The notes under the pieces were generated by a model. That model ran no database searches, had not been told where the DNA came from, and worked only from the letters and a program-made list of their open reading frames with translations. A stretch of DNA of 64,000 bases from Megascapheus bottae (taxonomy: Eukaryota; Chordata; Mammalia; Rodentia; Geomyidae). This document shows, piece by piece, positions 14,275 to 27,100 of this stretch (position 1 is its first letter; every line of letters starts with the position of its first letter). The stretch is taken from assembly GCA_024803745.1 (NCBI GenBank), contig JANJXV010000048.1, forward strand, positions 2,600,001 to 2,664,000, in the 5' to 3' direction. A program made the translations under genes and the position numbers.

Positions 14275-15240
14275 TTACCCTAATCCTAACCCCAAAGCAA
14301 CCCTAAACCTAATCCTAACCCTTACCCTTACCCTAACCCTAACCCCAAACCTAACACTAACCCTAACCCTAAAACTTATCCTTACCCTTACCCTAAACCT
14401 AACCCTAACCCTAACCCTTACCCTAACCCTAACCCTATACCCAACCCTTCCCCTTACCCTCACCCTAACCCTAAACCTAAACCCAACCCGTATCCTTACC
14501 CTCACCCTAACCCTAAACTTAACCCCAACCCTAAATCTAACCGTAACCTTTAAACTTACCCTAACCCTAATCATAAACCTAACCCTAACCCTAACCCTAA
14601 CCCTAACCCTGACCCTAACCCTAACCCTTACCCTAACCCTATCCCTAACCCGAACCCAATTCTTAGCGTAACCCTAATCCTTACCCGTACCCTAACCCTA
14701 ACCATAACCCTAAACCTAACCCTAACCCTAACCCTAACCCTTACCCTTACCCTAACCCTAAAACTAAAAGTAAACCTAACCCTAACCCTAACCCTTACCC
14801 TTACACTCACCCTAACCCTAACCCTTAACCTTACCCTTAACCTAACCCTAACCCTAAACCTAACCCTAAACCTAACTCTAAACCTAACCCTAACCCTAAC
14901 CCTAACCCTAACACTTACCCTAAACCTAACCCTAACCTTAAAGCCCACACCAACCCTAACCCTAACCCTAACCCTCACCCTAATCCTTACCCTAACCCTA
15001 ACCCTAACCATAACCCTTACCCTTTCCCTAACCCTAAACCTAACCCTAACCCTAAGACTTACCCTCACCCTAATCCTAACCCTAACCCTAACATTAACCT
15101 TAACCCTAACCATTACCCTTAACCTAACCCTAACCCTAACTCTAAACCTAACCCTAACCCTAACCCTAACCCTTACCCTACCCCTAACCCTAACCCTAAC
15201 CCGAACCATAACCCTAATGTTAACTCTAAACTTACCCTTA
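14275..15240. repeat. CCCCAAAGCAA block, copy 2 of 4
   Basis: It opens with CCCCAAAGCAA at 14290 and follows the variant order of 6303-7400, including TATACCCAACCCTT near 14446 and an AAACTAAAAG phrase near 14760. It lies within unit 1 of the 4.13 kb duplication. A phrase with an unusual break in the hexamer pattern, CCCAATTCTTAGCG, is at about 14655. Confidence 0.85.
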
Positions 15241-17005
15241 CCATAATCCTAACCCCAACCCTAACATTAACCCTAAACCTTACCCTTACCATAACTCTAA
15301 CCCAAACCTTAACAATAACCCCTACCCTTAACCTAACCCCAACGCTAACCCTTACCCTAACCCAAAACCTAACCCTAACGCTAACACCAAACCCTAAACC
15401 TAACCCTAACCTTAGCCCTAACCCTAACCCTAAACCTTACCCTTACCCTAACCCTAACCCTAACCTTAATGCTAACCCTAAGCCTAATCAAACCCTTACC
15501 CTAACCCTAACCCTAACCCTAATCCATACCCTTATCCTAACACTAACCCTACACCTAACCCTTACACTTATCCTAACCCTAACCCTAAACTTCATGCTAA
15601 CCCTAACCCTAACCCTAACACTTACCCTAACCCTAAGCCTAACCCAAATCCTAACCCCTAAACCTAACCCTAACCCTAACCCTAACACTAACCCTTACTC
15701 TTACCTTTACCTTAACCCTAAATCTAACCCTAACCCTAACCCTAACCCTTACCCTTACCGTATCTCTAAGGCTAACCCTAAACCTTACCCTTACCCTAAC
15801 CCTAATCCTAACCTTAATGCTAACCCAAACCCTAAACCTTACCCTAACACTAACCCTAACCCTAATCTTTACCCTAACTCTAACACTAACCCAAACCTTT
15901 ACATTTTCTCTAACCAAAACACTAACCCTACCCCTAACCCTTAACCTTACCCTAACTTACCCTAACCCTAACACTAAACTTAACCCTAACCCTAACCCTT
16001 AACCTTACCCTAACCCTAACTCTAAACCTAACCCTAAACCTAATTCTAAACCTAACCCGAACCCTAATCCTAACCCTTACCCTTACCCTAACCCTTACCC
16101 TAACCATAACCCTAACCTTAACACTAACCCTTACCCTAACCCTAACCCTAAACCTAACACTAACACAAACCTAACCCTTACCCTTACCCTAACCTCAACC
16201 CTAACCCTAAACCTTACCCTTACCCTAACCCTAACCCTAACCCTTATCCTAAACCTAACCCTATCCCTAACCCCTAAACCTAACCCTAAACATAAACCTT
16301 ACCATTACCATTACCCTAACCCTTACCCTAACCCTATCCCTAACCCTACCACTAACCTTAACCCTAACCCTTACCCTTACCCTAACCCTAACCCTAACCC
16401 TAACCCTAAACCTTACCCTAGCCCTAACCTTAACCCTTACCCTTACGCTAACCCTAACCCCAAACCAACCCTAACCCTAATCCTAATCCTAACCCTTACC
16501 CTTAACCTAACCCTAACCCCAAACCAAACCCTAACCCTAACCCTAAAACTTACACTTACCCTAAACCTAACAATAATATTAATCCTAACCCCTACTCTTA
16601 ACCTAAACCTAACCCCAACCCTAACCCGAACACTAACCACTAACCCTAACCCTAAACCTTAACTTATACCCAACCCTTACCCTCACCCTAACCTTAATGC
16701 TAACCCTAACCCTAACACTAATCCTTAACCTAACCCTAACCCTAACCCTAACATTAACCCTTACCCTTACCCTTACAATAACCCTAAACTTAATGCTAAC
16801 CCTAACCCTAACCCTAACACTTACCCTAACCCTCAACTTAACCCTAATCCTTACCCTAACCCTAACCCTAACCCTAACCGTTACCCTAACCCTTGCCCTT
16901 TCCCTAACCCTAACCCTAACCCTAACCATCACCCTAACCTTAACCCTAAACTTAACCCTTACCCTTACGCAAACCCTAACCCTAAACGTATCCCTAACCT
17001 TAACA

Positions 17006-17025
17006 CTAACCCTTACCCTAAACCT
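17006..17025. repeat. 20-bp boundary repeat (centre, duplication junction)
   Basis: Identical to 12871-12890 and 21139-21158. It forms the novel junction of the tandem duplication: the sequence left of it is the end of unit 1 and the sequence right of it is the start of unit 2. Confidence 0.85.
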
Positions 17026-18407
17026 AACCCTAACCCTAACCCTAACCCCTATCCCTAACCCTAACCCTAACCCATACCCTTCTGCTTACCCTTACACTAA
17101 CCCTAAACTTAACCCTAAACCTAACCCTAACCCTAACCCTTACCCTTACCCTGACCTATCCTAAACCTAACCCTAACCATAACACTAACCCTAACCCCTA
17201 ACCGTATCACTAACCCTAAACCTAACCCTTACCCTTACCCTAACCCTAACCCTAACCTCAATGTTAACCCTAACCCTAACCTTAATGCTAACCATAAACC
17301 TAACCCTAATCCTTAACCTAACCCTAACCCTAACCCTAACAGTAACCCTTACCCTTACCCTTAACCTGACCCTAAACTTAATGCTAACCCTAATCCTAAA
17401 CCTAACCCTATCCCTTACCCTAACCCTCACCCTAACCCTAATCCTGACCCTAACCCTAACCCGAACCCAAGCCCTTACCCTAACCCTTATCCTTTCCCTA
17501 ACCCTAACCCTAAACCTAACCCTAACCCTAACCCTAACCTTAACACTAACCCTAACCTTAACCCTTACCCTTACGCAAACCCTAACCCTAAAATAGCCCA
17601 ACCCTAACACTAACCCTTACCCTTCCCGTAACCCTAACCCTAAACCTAAACCTAACCCTAACCCTTCCCCTTAACCTAACACTAAACCTAACCTTAATGA
17701 TAACGCTAACCCTAACTCTAACCCTAAACCTTACTATTACCCTAACCCTAACCCGAATCCTAACCCCTAACGGAACCCTAACCCAACCCTAACCCCTAAC
17801 CCTAAACCTAACACTAAACCTTAACCTTACCCTAACCCTAACCCTAACCCTAATCCCAACACCTAACCCTAACCCTAACCCTAACCCTTACCCTTACCCA
17901 AACCCTAACTCTAAACTTAAGCCTAAACCAAACACTAAATCTAACCCTAACACTTACCATTACCCTAACCCTAAACCTGACCCTAACCCTAACCCTAACC
18001 CTAGCCCTAACCCTTACCCTAACACTAAACCTAACCCTAATCCTTACCCTAACCCTAACCTTAACCCTTACCCTTTCCCTAAACCTAACACTAACCCTAA
18101 CCCTAACCCTTACCCCTACCCTAACGCTAACCCTAAACCTAACATTAACCCTAACCCTAACCCTAACCCTTACCCTAACCCTAACACTAAACCTTACCCT
18201 AACCCTAACCCTAACCCTTAACCTTAACCTAAACATAACCCTAAACCTACCCCTAACCCTAACTCTAAACCTAACCCTAACCCTAACCCTAACCCTTACT
18301 CTTACCCTAATCTAACCCTAACGCTAACCCTAACATTAACCTAACCCTTACCCTTACCCTAACCCTAAACCTAACCCTAACCCTAACATTAACCCTAACA
18401 CTAACCC

Positions 18408-19373
18408 TTACCCTAATCCTAACCCCAAAGCAACCCTAAACCTAATCCTAACCCTTACCCTTACCCTAACCCTAACCCCAAACCTAACACTAACCCTAAC
18501 CCTAAAACTTATCCTTACCCTTACCCTAAACCTAACCCTAACCCTAACCCTTACCCTAACCCTAACCCTATACCCAACCCTTCCCCTTACCCTCACCCTA
18601 ACCCTAAACCTAAACCCAACCCGTATCCTTACCCTCACCCTAACCCTAAACTTAACCCCAACCCTAAATCTAACCGTAACCTTTAAACTTACCCTAACCC
18701 TAATCATAAACCTAACCCTAACCCTAACCCTAACCCTAACCCTGACCCTAACCCTAACCCTTACCCTAACCCTATCCCTAACCCGAACCCAATTCTTAGC
18801 GTAACCCTAATCCTTACCCGTACCCTAACCCTAACCATAACCCTAAACCTAACCCTAACCCTAACCCTAACCCTTACCCTTACCCTAACCCTAAAACTAA
18901 AAGTAAACCTAACCCTAACCCTAACCCTTACCCTTACACTCACCCTAACCCTAACCCTTAACCTTACCCTTAACCTAACCCTAACCCTAAACCTAACCCT
19001 AAACCTAACTCTAAACCTAACCCTAACCCTAACCCTAACCCTAACACTTACCCTAAACCTAACCCTAACCTTAAAGCCCACACCAACCCTAACCCTAACC
19101 CTAACCCTCACCCTAATCCTTACCCTAACCCTAACCCTAACCATAACCCTTACCCTTTCCCTAACCCTAAACCTAACCCTAACCCTAAGACTTACCCTTA
19201 CCCTAATCCTAACCCTAACCCTAACATTAACCTTAACCCTAACCATTACCCTTAACCTAACCCTAACCCTAACTCTAAACCTAACCCTAACCCTAACCCT
19301 AACCCTTACCCTACCCCTAACCCTAACCCTAACCCGAACCATAACCCTAATGTTAACTCTAAACTTACCCTTA
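18408..19373. repeat. CCCCAAAGCAA block, copy 3 of 4
   Basis: Copy of 14275-15240 within unit 2 of the 4.13 kb duplication, at an offset of 4133 bp. The only difference I noticed between these two copies is the C/T at 15066/19199. Confidence 0.9.
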
Positions 19374-21138
19374 CCATAATCCTAACCCCAACCCTAACAT
19401 TAACCCTAAACCTTACCCTTACCATAACTCTAACCCAAACCTTAACAATAACCCCTACCCTTAACCTAACCCCAACGCTAACCCTTACCCTAACCCAAAA
19501 CCTAACCCTAACGCTAACACCAAACCCTAAACCTAACCCTAACCTTAGCCCTAACCCTAACCCTAAACCTTACCCTTACCCTAACCCTAACCCTAACCTT
19601 AATGCTAACCCTAAGCCTAATCAAACCCTTACCCTAACCCTAACCCTAACCCTAATCCATACCCTTATCCTAACACTAACCCTACACCTAACCCTTACAC
19701 TTATCCTAACCCTAACCCTAAACTTCATGCTAACCCTAACCCTAACCCTAACACTTACCCTAACCCTAAGCCTAACCCAAATCCTAACCCCTAAACCTAA
19801 CCCTAACCCTAACCCTAACACTAACCCTTACTCTTACCTTTACCTTAACCCTAAATCTAACCCTAACCCTAACCCTAACCCTTACCCTTACCGTATCTCT
19901 AAGGCTAACCCTAAACCTTACCCTTACCCTAACCCTAATCCTAACCTTAATGCTAACCCAAACCCTAAACCTTACCCTAACACTAACCCTAACCCTAATC
20001 TTTACCCTAACTCTAACACTAACCCTAACCTTTACATTTTCTCTAACCAAAACACTAACCCTACCCCTAACCCTTAACCTTACCCTAACTTACCCTAACC
20101 CTAACACTAAACTTAACCCTAACCCTAACCCTTAACCTTACCCTAACCCTAACTCTAAACCTAACCCTAAACCTAATTCTAAACCTAACCCGAACCCTAA
20201 TCCTAACCCTTACCCTTACCCTAACCCTTACCCTAACCATAACCCTAACCTTAACACTAACCCTTACCCTAACCCTAACCCTAAACCTAACACTAACACA
20301 AACCTAACCCTTACCCTTACCCTAACCTCAACCCTAACCCTAAACCTTACCCTTACCCTAACCCTAACCCTAACCCTTATCCTAAACCTAACCCTATCCC
20401 TAACCCCTAAACCTAACCCTAAACATAAACCTTACCATTACCATTACCCTAACCCTTACCCTAACCCTATCCCTAACCCTACCACTAACCTTAACCCTAA
20501 CCCTTACCCTTACCCTAACCCTAACCCTAACCCTAACCCTAAACCTTACCCTAGCCCTAACCTTAACCCTTACCCTTACGCTAACCCTAACCCCAAACCA
20601 ACCCTAACCCTAATCCTAATCCTAACCCTTACCCTTAACCTAACCCTAACCCCAAACCAAACCCTAACCCTAACCCTAAAACTTACACTTACCCTAAACC
20701 TAACAATAATATTAATCCTAACCCCTACTCTTAACCTAAACCTAACCCCAACCCTAACCCGAACACTAACCACTAACCCTAACCCTAAACCTTAACTTAT
20801 ACCCAACCCTTACCCTCACCCTAACCTTAATGCTAACCCTAACCCTAACACTAATCCTTAACCTAACCCTAACCCTAACCCTAACATTAACCCTTACCCT
20901 TACCCTTACAATAACCCTAAACTTAATGCTAACCCTAACCCTAACCCTAACACTTACCCTAACCCTCAACTTAACCCTAATCCTTACCCTAACCCTAACC
21001 CTAACCCTAACCGTTACCCTAACCCTTGCCCTTTCCCTAACCCTAACCCTAACCCTAACCGTCACCCTAACCTTAACCCTAAACTTAACCCTTACCCTTA
21101 CGCAAACCCTAACCCTAAACGTATCCCTAACCTTAACA

Positions 21139-21158
21139 CTAACCCTTACCCTAAACCT
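21139..21158. repeat. 20-bp boundary repeat (right)
   Basis: Identical to the left and centre copies. After position 21158 the sequence departs (TACCCTTCCCTT instead of AACCCTAACCCT), which marks the end of the duplicated segment. Confidence 0.85.
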
Positions 21159-22630
21159 TACCCTTCCCTTAACCCTAACCGTAAACCTAACCCTAACCCT
21201 TACCCTTAACCTAACACTAAACCTAACCTTAATGCTAACCCTAACCCTAACTCTAACCCTAACCCATACTCTAACCCTAACCGTAACCCGAATCCTAACC
21301 CCTAACCCTAACCCTAACCCTAACTCCTAACCCTAACCCTAACCTTAAACCTTACCCTTACCCTAACACTAACACTAACCCTAACACCAACACCTAACCC
21401 TAACCCTAACCCTAACCCTAACCCTAAACCTGACCCTAATGGTAACCCTAACCCTTAACCTTGCCCTAAACCTAACCCTAAACCTAACCCTAACCCTAAC
21501 TCTAAACCTAACCCTAACCCTAACCCTAACCCTAACCCTTACCCTTGCCCTAATCTAACCCTAACCATAACCCTAACCCTAACATTAAACCTAACCCTTA
21601 CCTTTACCCTTACCATAACCCTAAACCTAACCCTAACACTAACATTAACCCTAACCCTAACCAGAACCCTAACCCCTAACACTAACCCTAACCCCTAAAC
21701 CTAACCCTAACCCTAACCCTAACGCCCAACCTAACCCTAACCCTAACCCTAACCCTTCCCCTAACCCTAATGCTAACCCTAACACTAACATTAACCCTAA
21801 CCCTAACCCTTACCCTAACCCTAACCCTAACCCTAATCCTCAAACCTAACCCTAATCCTAACCCTAACCCTAAGGCTCACCCTAACCCTAACCCTAACCC
21901 TTACCCTAACACTAACCCTAACCCTAACGCTTACCCTTACCCTGCCCTAATCCTAACCCTAACCCTATCCCTAATCCTACCACTATCTTTAACCCTAACC
22001 CTTACTCTTACCCTAACCCTAACCACTAACCCTAAACCTAACCCTAACCCTTACCCTATACCCAACCCTTACCCTTACCCTCACCTTAACCCTAACCTTA
22101 ACCCCAACCGTAAACCTAACCCTAACCCTAACCATAACCATAATCCTAATTCTAAACCTAACCCTAACCCTAACCCTAACGCTAACCCTCACCCTAATCC
22201 TAACTCTTACCCTAAACCTATACCTAACCCTAACACTATCCCTAACCTTAACCCTAACCCTTACCCTTAACCTAACCTAACCCTAACCATAACCCTAAAC
22301 CTAAACCTAACCCTAAACCTAACCCTAACCCTTACCCTTACCCTAACCCTAAAACTAACCCTAACCCTAACCCTAACCCTATCCCTTACCCTTACCCTAA
22401 CCCTAAACCTAAACCTTACCCTTAACCTAACCCTAACCCTTAACCTTACTATAAACCTAACCCTAAACCTAACCCTAACCCTAACCCTAAACCTAACCCT
22501 AACCCTAACCCTTACCCTTACCCTAATCTTACCCTAACCCTAACCCAAACCTAACATTATCGTAACCCTTACCCTTACCCTTACCCTAACCTTAAACCTA
22601 ACCCTAACTCTAACATTAACCCTAAACCTA
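21159..22630. repeat. Degenerate hexamer stretch after the tandem duplication
   Basis: No gene. The first 0.5 kb resembles 9.2-10.2 kb: TTAATGCTAACC, then AATCCTAACCCCTAACCC, then CCTTACCTTTACCC with CCATAACCC near 21600. From about 22100 the order CACTATCCCTAACCTTAACC matches 5.6-5.7 and 11.0-11.05 kb. ATGGTAACC at 21439 is one of the few GG dinucleotides on the + strand. Confidence 0.65.
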
Positions 22631-22634
22631 ACCC

Positions 22635-23640
22635 TTACCCTAACCCTAACCCCAAAGCAACCGTAACCCTAATCCTAACCCTTACCCTTACCCTAACCCT
22701 AACCCCAAACCTAACCCTAACCCTAACCCTAAAACTTATCCTTACCCTTACCCTAAACCTAACCCTAACCCTAACCCTCACCCTAACCCTAACCCTATAC
22801 CCAACCCTTACCCTTACCCTCACCCTAACCCTAAACCTAAACCCAACACTTATCCTTACTCTCACCCTAACCCTAACCTTAACCCCAACCCTAAACCTAA
22901 CCGTAACCCTTACCCTTACCCTAATCCTAAACCTAACCCTAACACTAACCCTAACACTGACCCTAACCCTAACCCTTACCCTAACCCTATCCCTCACCCT
23001 AAACCTATCCCTAACCTTAACCCTAACCCTTACCCTTACACTAACCCTAACCATAACCCTAATCCTAACCCTAACGCTAACCCTAACCCTAACCCTTACA
23101 CTTACCCTAACTCTAAAACTAAAAGTAAACATAACCCTAACCTTAACCCTTACACTTACCCTCACCCTAACCCTAACTCTAAACCTTATCTTTACCCTAA
23201 ACCTAACCATTACCCTTACATTAACCCTAACCCTAACCCTTAAACTTACCCTTAAGCTAACCCTAACCCTAAACCTAACCCTAACCCTAACTGTAAACCT
23301 AACCCTAACCCTAACCCTAACACTTACCCTAACCCTAACCATAACCTTAAAGCTCACACCAACCCTAACCCTAACCCTAACCCTAACCCTACTCCTTACC
23401 CTAACCCTAAACCTAACACTAACCCTTACCCTTTCCCTAACCCTAACGCTAACTCTAATCTTAAGACTTACCCTTACCCTTACCCTAACCCTAACCCTAA
23501 CCCTAACCCTAAAGTTAACCCTAACCCTTACCCGTACCCTAACCCTAACCCCAACCCTAACATTAACCCTTAACCTTACCCTTACCCTAACTCTAACCCA
23601 AACCCTAAACCTAACCCCTACCATTACCCTATCCGTAACC
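22635..23640. repeat. CCCCAAAGCAA block, copy 4 of 4
   Basis: It opens with CCCCAAAGCAA at 22650 and keeps the shared order: CCCCAAACCTAACCC, TATACCCAACCCTT near 22796, CCAACACTTATCC near 22842 and AAACTAAAAG near 23116. An AAAGCTCACACCAA island is at 23349. More diverged from copies 2 and 3 than these are from each other. Confidence 0.8.
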
Positions 23641-24410
23641 CTAACCCTTAACCTAACCCAAAACCTAACCGCAACGCTAACCCCTAACCCTAACCCTAAC
23701 CCTAACCATAACCTTAACCCTAACCCTAACCCTAACCCTTACCCTTACCCTAACCCTAACCCCAAACCTATTCCTAATTATAACCCTAACCCTAACCATA
23801 ACCCTAAACCTAACCCTTACCCCTTACCCTAACCCTAACCCTATCCTTAACCCTAACCCTAACACTAACCCTAATCCTAACACTTACCCTTACTCTAACC
23901 CTAAACCTAAACGTAAACCTCACCCTAACCCTAACCGTACCCTAACACTTACCCTAACACTAACCCTAACCCTAATCCTTACTCTAACCCTAACCCTGAC
24001 CCTAACCCTTACCCTTTCCCTAACCCTAACACTGACCCTAACCCTAACCCGTACCCCTACCTTAACCTTAACCCTAACCCTAACATTAACCATACCCCTA
24101 ACCCTAACACTTACCCTTACCCTAATCATAACATTAACCCTGACCCTAACCCTAACCCTAACCCTTAACCTTACCCTAAACCTAACCCTAAACCTAACCA
24201 TAACCTTAACTCTAAACCTAAACGTAACCCTAACCCTAACTCTTACCCTTACAATAACCCTAACCCTAACCCTAACCCTAACATTAACCCTAACATTAAA
24301 CCTAAACCTAACACTAACCCTAACCCTAACCCTTACCCTTACCATGAACCTAACCCTAAACCTAAACCTTACCCTTACCCTTAACCTAACCAAAACCCTT
24401 ATTCTAACCG
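23641..24410. repeat. Degenerate hexamer stretch
   Basis: No gene. It contains unusually varied hexamers (CCTATTCCTAATTATAACC near 23765, CCATGAACC near 24342). The right half is related to 27.1-27.5 kb through shared phrases such as TCTTACCCTTACAATAACCC near 24239 and 27336. Confidence 0.55.
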
Positions 24411-25440
24411 TAACCCTAACCCAAACCCCCAACCCTAACCCTAACCCTAACACTTAACCTTACACTTATCATAACCCTAACCCTAAACTTAACCCTAAAC
24501 CTAACCCTAACCCTTACCTTTACCCTAACCCTAACCCTAAACCTAACCCTAACCCTAACTCTAAACCTAACCCTAAACCTAACCCGTACCATTAACCTTA
24601 CCCTAACTCTAAACTTAATGCTAACCCTAACCCTAACCCTAACCTTAATGCTAACCCTAACCCTAATCCTTAGCCTAATCGTAACCCTAACACTAACCCT
24701 AACCCTCACCCTAACACTAACCCTAACCCTAATCCTTACCTTAACAATAAACCTAACCCTAACTCTTACCCTAAACCTTAAAATTTCCCTAACCATAACC
24801 CTAACCATAACCCTAACCTTAACCCTAACCCTAACCCTTACCCTAAACATAACTGTAAACCTAGAACTAACCCTATCATTAAACCTAACCATCACCCTTA
24901 CCCTTACCCTAACCCTAATTCTAAACTGAAACTTAACACTAAACCTAACCCTAACCCTAAACCTTACCCTTATCCTAACCCTAATCCTAACCCTAACCCT
25001 AACAGTTACCCTTACCCTAACCCTAACCAGAACCCTAACTTTTACCCTAAACTTAACCATAACACTAACCCTTACCCTAACCCTAACCCTAACCCTAAAC
25101 CTAATCCTTACCTTAACCCTAACCCTAACCCTTAGCCTAAACCTAAACCTAACCATAACACTAACCCTTACCCTAACCCTAACCCTAACCCTAACCCTAA
25201 TCCTTACCTTAGCCCTAACCCTAACCCTTAGCCTAAACCTAACCCCAACCCTAACCTTAAAACTAACCCTAACCCTAACCCTTACCCTTACCCTTACTCT
25301 AACCCTAAACCTAACCCTAACACTAAACTTAAACCTAACCCTAACCCTAACCCTTACCCTTAACCTAACCCTAAACCTAACCCTAACCCTAACTCTAAAC
25401 CTAACCCTTATCCCTACCCTAAACCTAACCATAAACCTAA
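24411..25440. repeat. Block related to 27.57-28.75 kb
   Basis: Shared order of variants with 27568-28740: CCCCCAACCC at about 24426 and 27570, paired TTAATGC doublets at 24616/24646 and 27762/27792, CTATCATTAAACCTAACC at 24871 and 27904, and CCAGAACCCTAACTTTTACC at 25026 and 28078. A diverged segmental copy at an offset of about 3.05-3.15 kb. Confidence 0.8.
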
Positions 25441-27100
25441 CCCTAACCCTAACCCTAAACCTAACCCCTAAACCTAACCCTTTCCTTTATCCGAAACCTA
25501 CCCCTAACCCTACCCCTAACCCTAACACTTACCCTTACACAAACCCTAACCTTAATTGTAACCCTGACCCTAAACCTAACCCTAACCCTAACCCTAACCC
25601 TTACCATTAGCTAACCCTAACCCTAACCCTAACCCTAAACCTAAACCTAACACTTACCCTTACCCTAACCCTAACCCTAACCCTTACCCTATCCCTAACC
25701 CTAACCCTAACCCTAAACCTAACCCTAACCCTAACCCTAACTCTAAACCTAACCCGAACCCTAACCCTAACACTTACCCTAACCTAACCCTAACCTTAAA
25801 GCTCACACCAAACCTAACCCTAACCGTAACCCTAACCCTAAACTTAACTGTAACCCTAACACCAACCCTAAGCATTACCCTTAACCTAACCCTAACCCTA
25901 AACTAACCCGTACACTTACCCTAACCCTAACGCCAAACCAAACACTAACCCTAACCCTAAACCTTACCCTTACCCTAACCCTAACCCTAACCCTAACCCT
26001 AACTCCTAATCCTAACCCTAACCCTAAACCTTACCCTAACCCTAACCCTAAACCTAACCATAACTCTAAACCTAACCCGTACCACTAACGCTAACCCTAA
26101 CCCTTACCCTTACCCTAACCCTAACCCTAAACCTAACCTAATTCTAACCCTTACCCTAACCCTTATCCTAACCCTAACCCTAACCCTAACATTTACGCTA
26201 ACCCTAAACCTACCCCTAAACCTTTCCCTTACTCTAACTCTAACCTTAAAACTAACCCTAACCCTAACCCTAACCCTAACCCTTACCCTTACCCTAACCC
26301 TAACACTAAACTTAACCCCAACCCGAAACCCAATCCTAACCCTAAGCCTAATGCTTACCCTTACCCTAAACCTAACCCTAACCCTAACACTAACATTTAT
26401 CCTTACCCTAACCCTAACCCTAAATTTTGCCCTAACCCTAACCCTAAACCTAACCGTAACCCTTACCGTAAACCTAACCCTAACCCTAACCCTAGACCCT
26501 AACCCTAACCCTTAAACTAACCCTAACCCTAACAATAACCCTAACCCTTACCCTTACCATAACCCTAACACTAACCCTAAACTTAACCCTAACCCTAACC
26601 CTAAACCTAACCCTAACCCTTTCCCTTACCCTAACTTTAACCCTAAACCTAACCCTTACCGTTACCCTAACAATAACCCTAACCCTAACCCCTAACCCTA
26701 ACCCTAACCCTGCCCTAACTCTAACCCTTAGTCTTACCCTAACCCTAACCCTAATCCTAACCCTTACCCTAACCCTATCTCTAACCCTTAGCCTTACCCT
26801 AATACTAACCCTAACCCTTACCCTAACCCTAACCCTAACCCTTACCTTAACCCTAACACTAAACCTAACTACTAACCCTAACCCTAAACCTAACGCTCAC
26901 CCTAACCCTAACCCTAACCCTAACCCATACCCAAAACCTAATCCTAAATCTAACCCTTAGTCTTACCCTAACCCTAAACCTAACCCTATCCCTTACCCTA
27001 ACACTAACCCCTCACCCTAACCCATACCCTAACGCCATCCCTTACCCTAGCCCTTACCCTAACCCTAACCCTAAACCTAACCCTTACACTTACCCTCACC
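25441..27100. repeat. Degenerate hexamer stretch related to 28.75-29.5 kb
   Basis: No gene. The phrase TTTCCTTTATCCGAAACC near 25480 corresponds to TTTCCCTTATCCTAAACC near 28788, and CCTACCCCTAACCCTACCCC follows both. Further right, AACCCCAACCCGAAACCC near 26312 and the CCTTAAAC/CAATAACCC phrase near 26510 are also found at 29.04-29.26 and 31.2-31.7 kb. The last AAAGCTCACACCAA island is at 25798. Confidence 0.65.

Larger units (their letters stand above)
12871..17005. repeat. 4.13 kb tandem duplication, unit 1
   Basis: 4135 bp, followed directly by a second copy in the same orientation. The two copies carry the same long, irregular series of variant hexamers. I found only seven differences: a one-base deletion of C in unit 2 near 17160, loss of the G at 13460, and substitutions at 13572/17705 (C/G), 13878/18011 (A/C), 15066/19199 (C/T), 15893/20026 (A/T) and 16928/21061 (A/G). 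The unit contains the CCCCAAAGCAA block from 14275 and the AAAGCCCACACCAA island variant at 14939. Confidence 0.95.
17006..21138. repeat. 4.13 kb tandem duplication, unit 2
   Basis: 4133 bp. It begins exactly where unit 1 ends and matches it at an offset of 4135, then 4134, then 4133 bp after two one-base losses. The match runs to the end of the unit and 20 bp beyond it. The CCCCAAAGCAA block starts at 18408 and the AAAGCCCACACCAA island lies at 19073. The near identity points to either a recent unequal exchange or replication slip, or to an assembly that placed one sequence twice. Confidence 0.95.

Noticed and set aside
12871..21158. Insertion of a mobile element flanked by 20-bp target duplications
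   Set aside because: The 20-bp repeats border two copies of ordinary satellite, with no terminal structure, coding region or poly-A; a tandem duplication explains them.
22635..23624. 329-codon - strand open frame ending in Leu-Gly repeats
   Set aside because: A one-base loss of register switches the frame from Arg-Val to Leu-Gly, as expected for an indel in a hexamer array, not for a protein with two domains.
24416..25432. 338-codon - strand open frame of Val-Arg repeats
   Set aside because: Reverse-strand reading of the same hexamer. Arginine-rich composition resembles a basic protein only because GGGTTA is read as Arg-Val.
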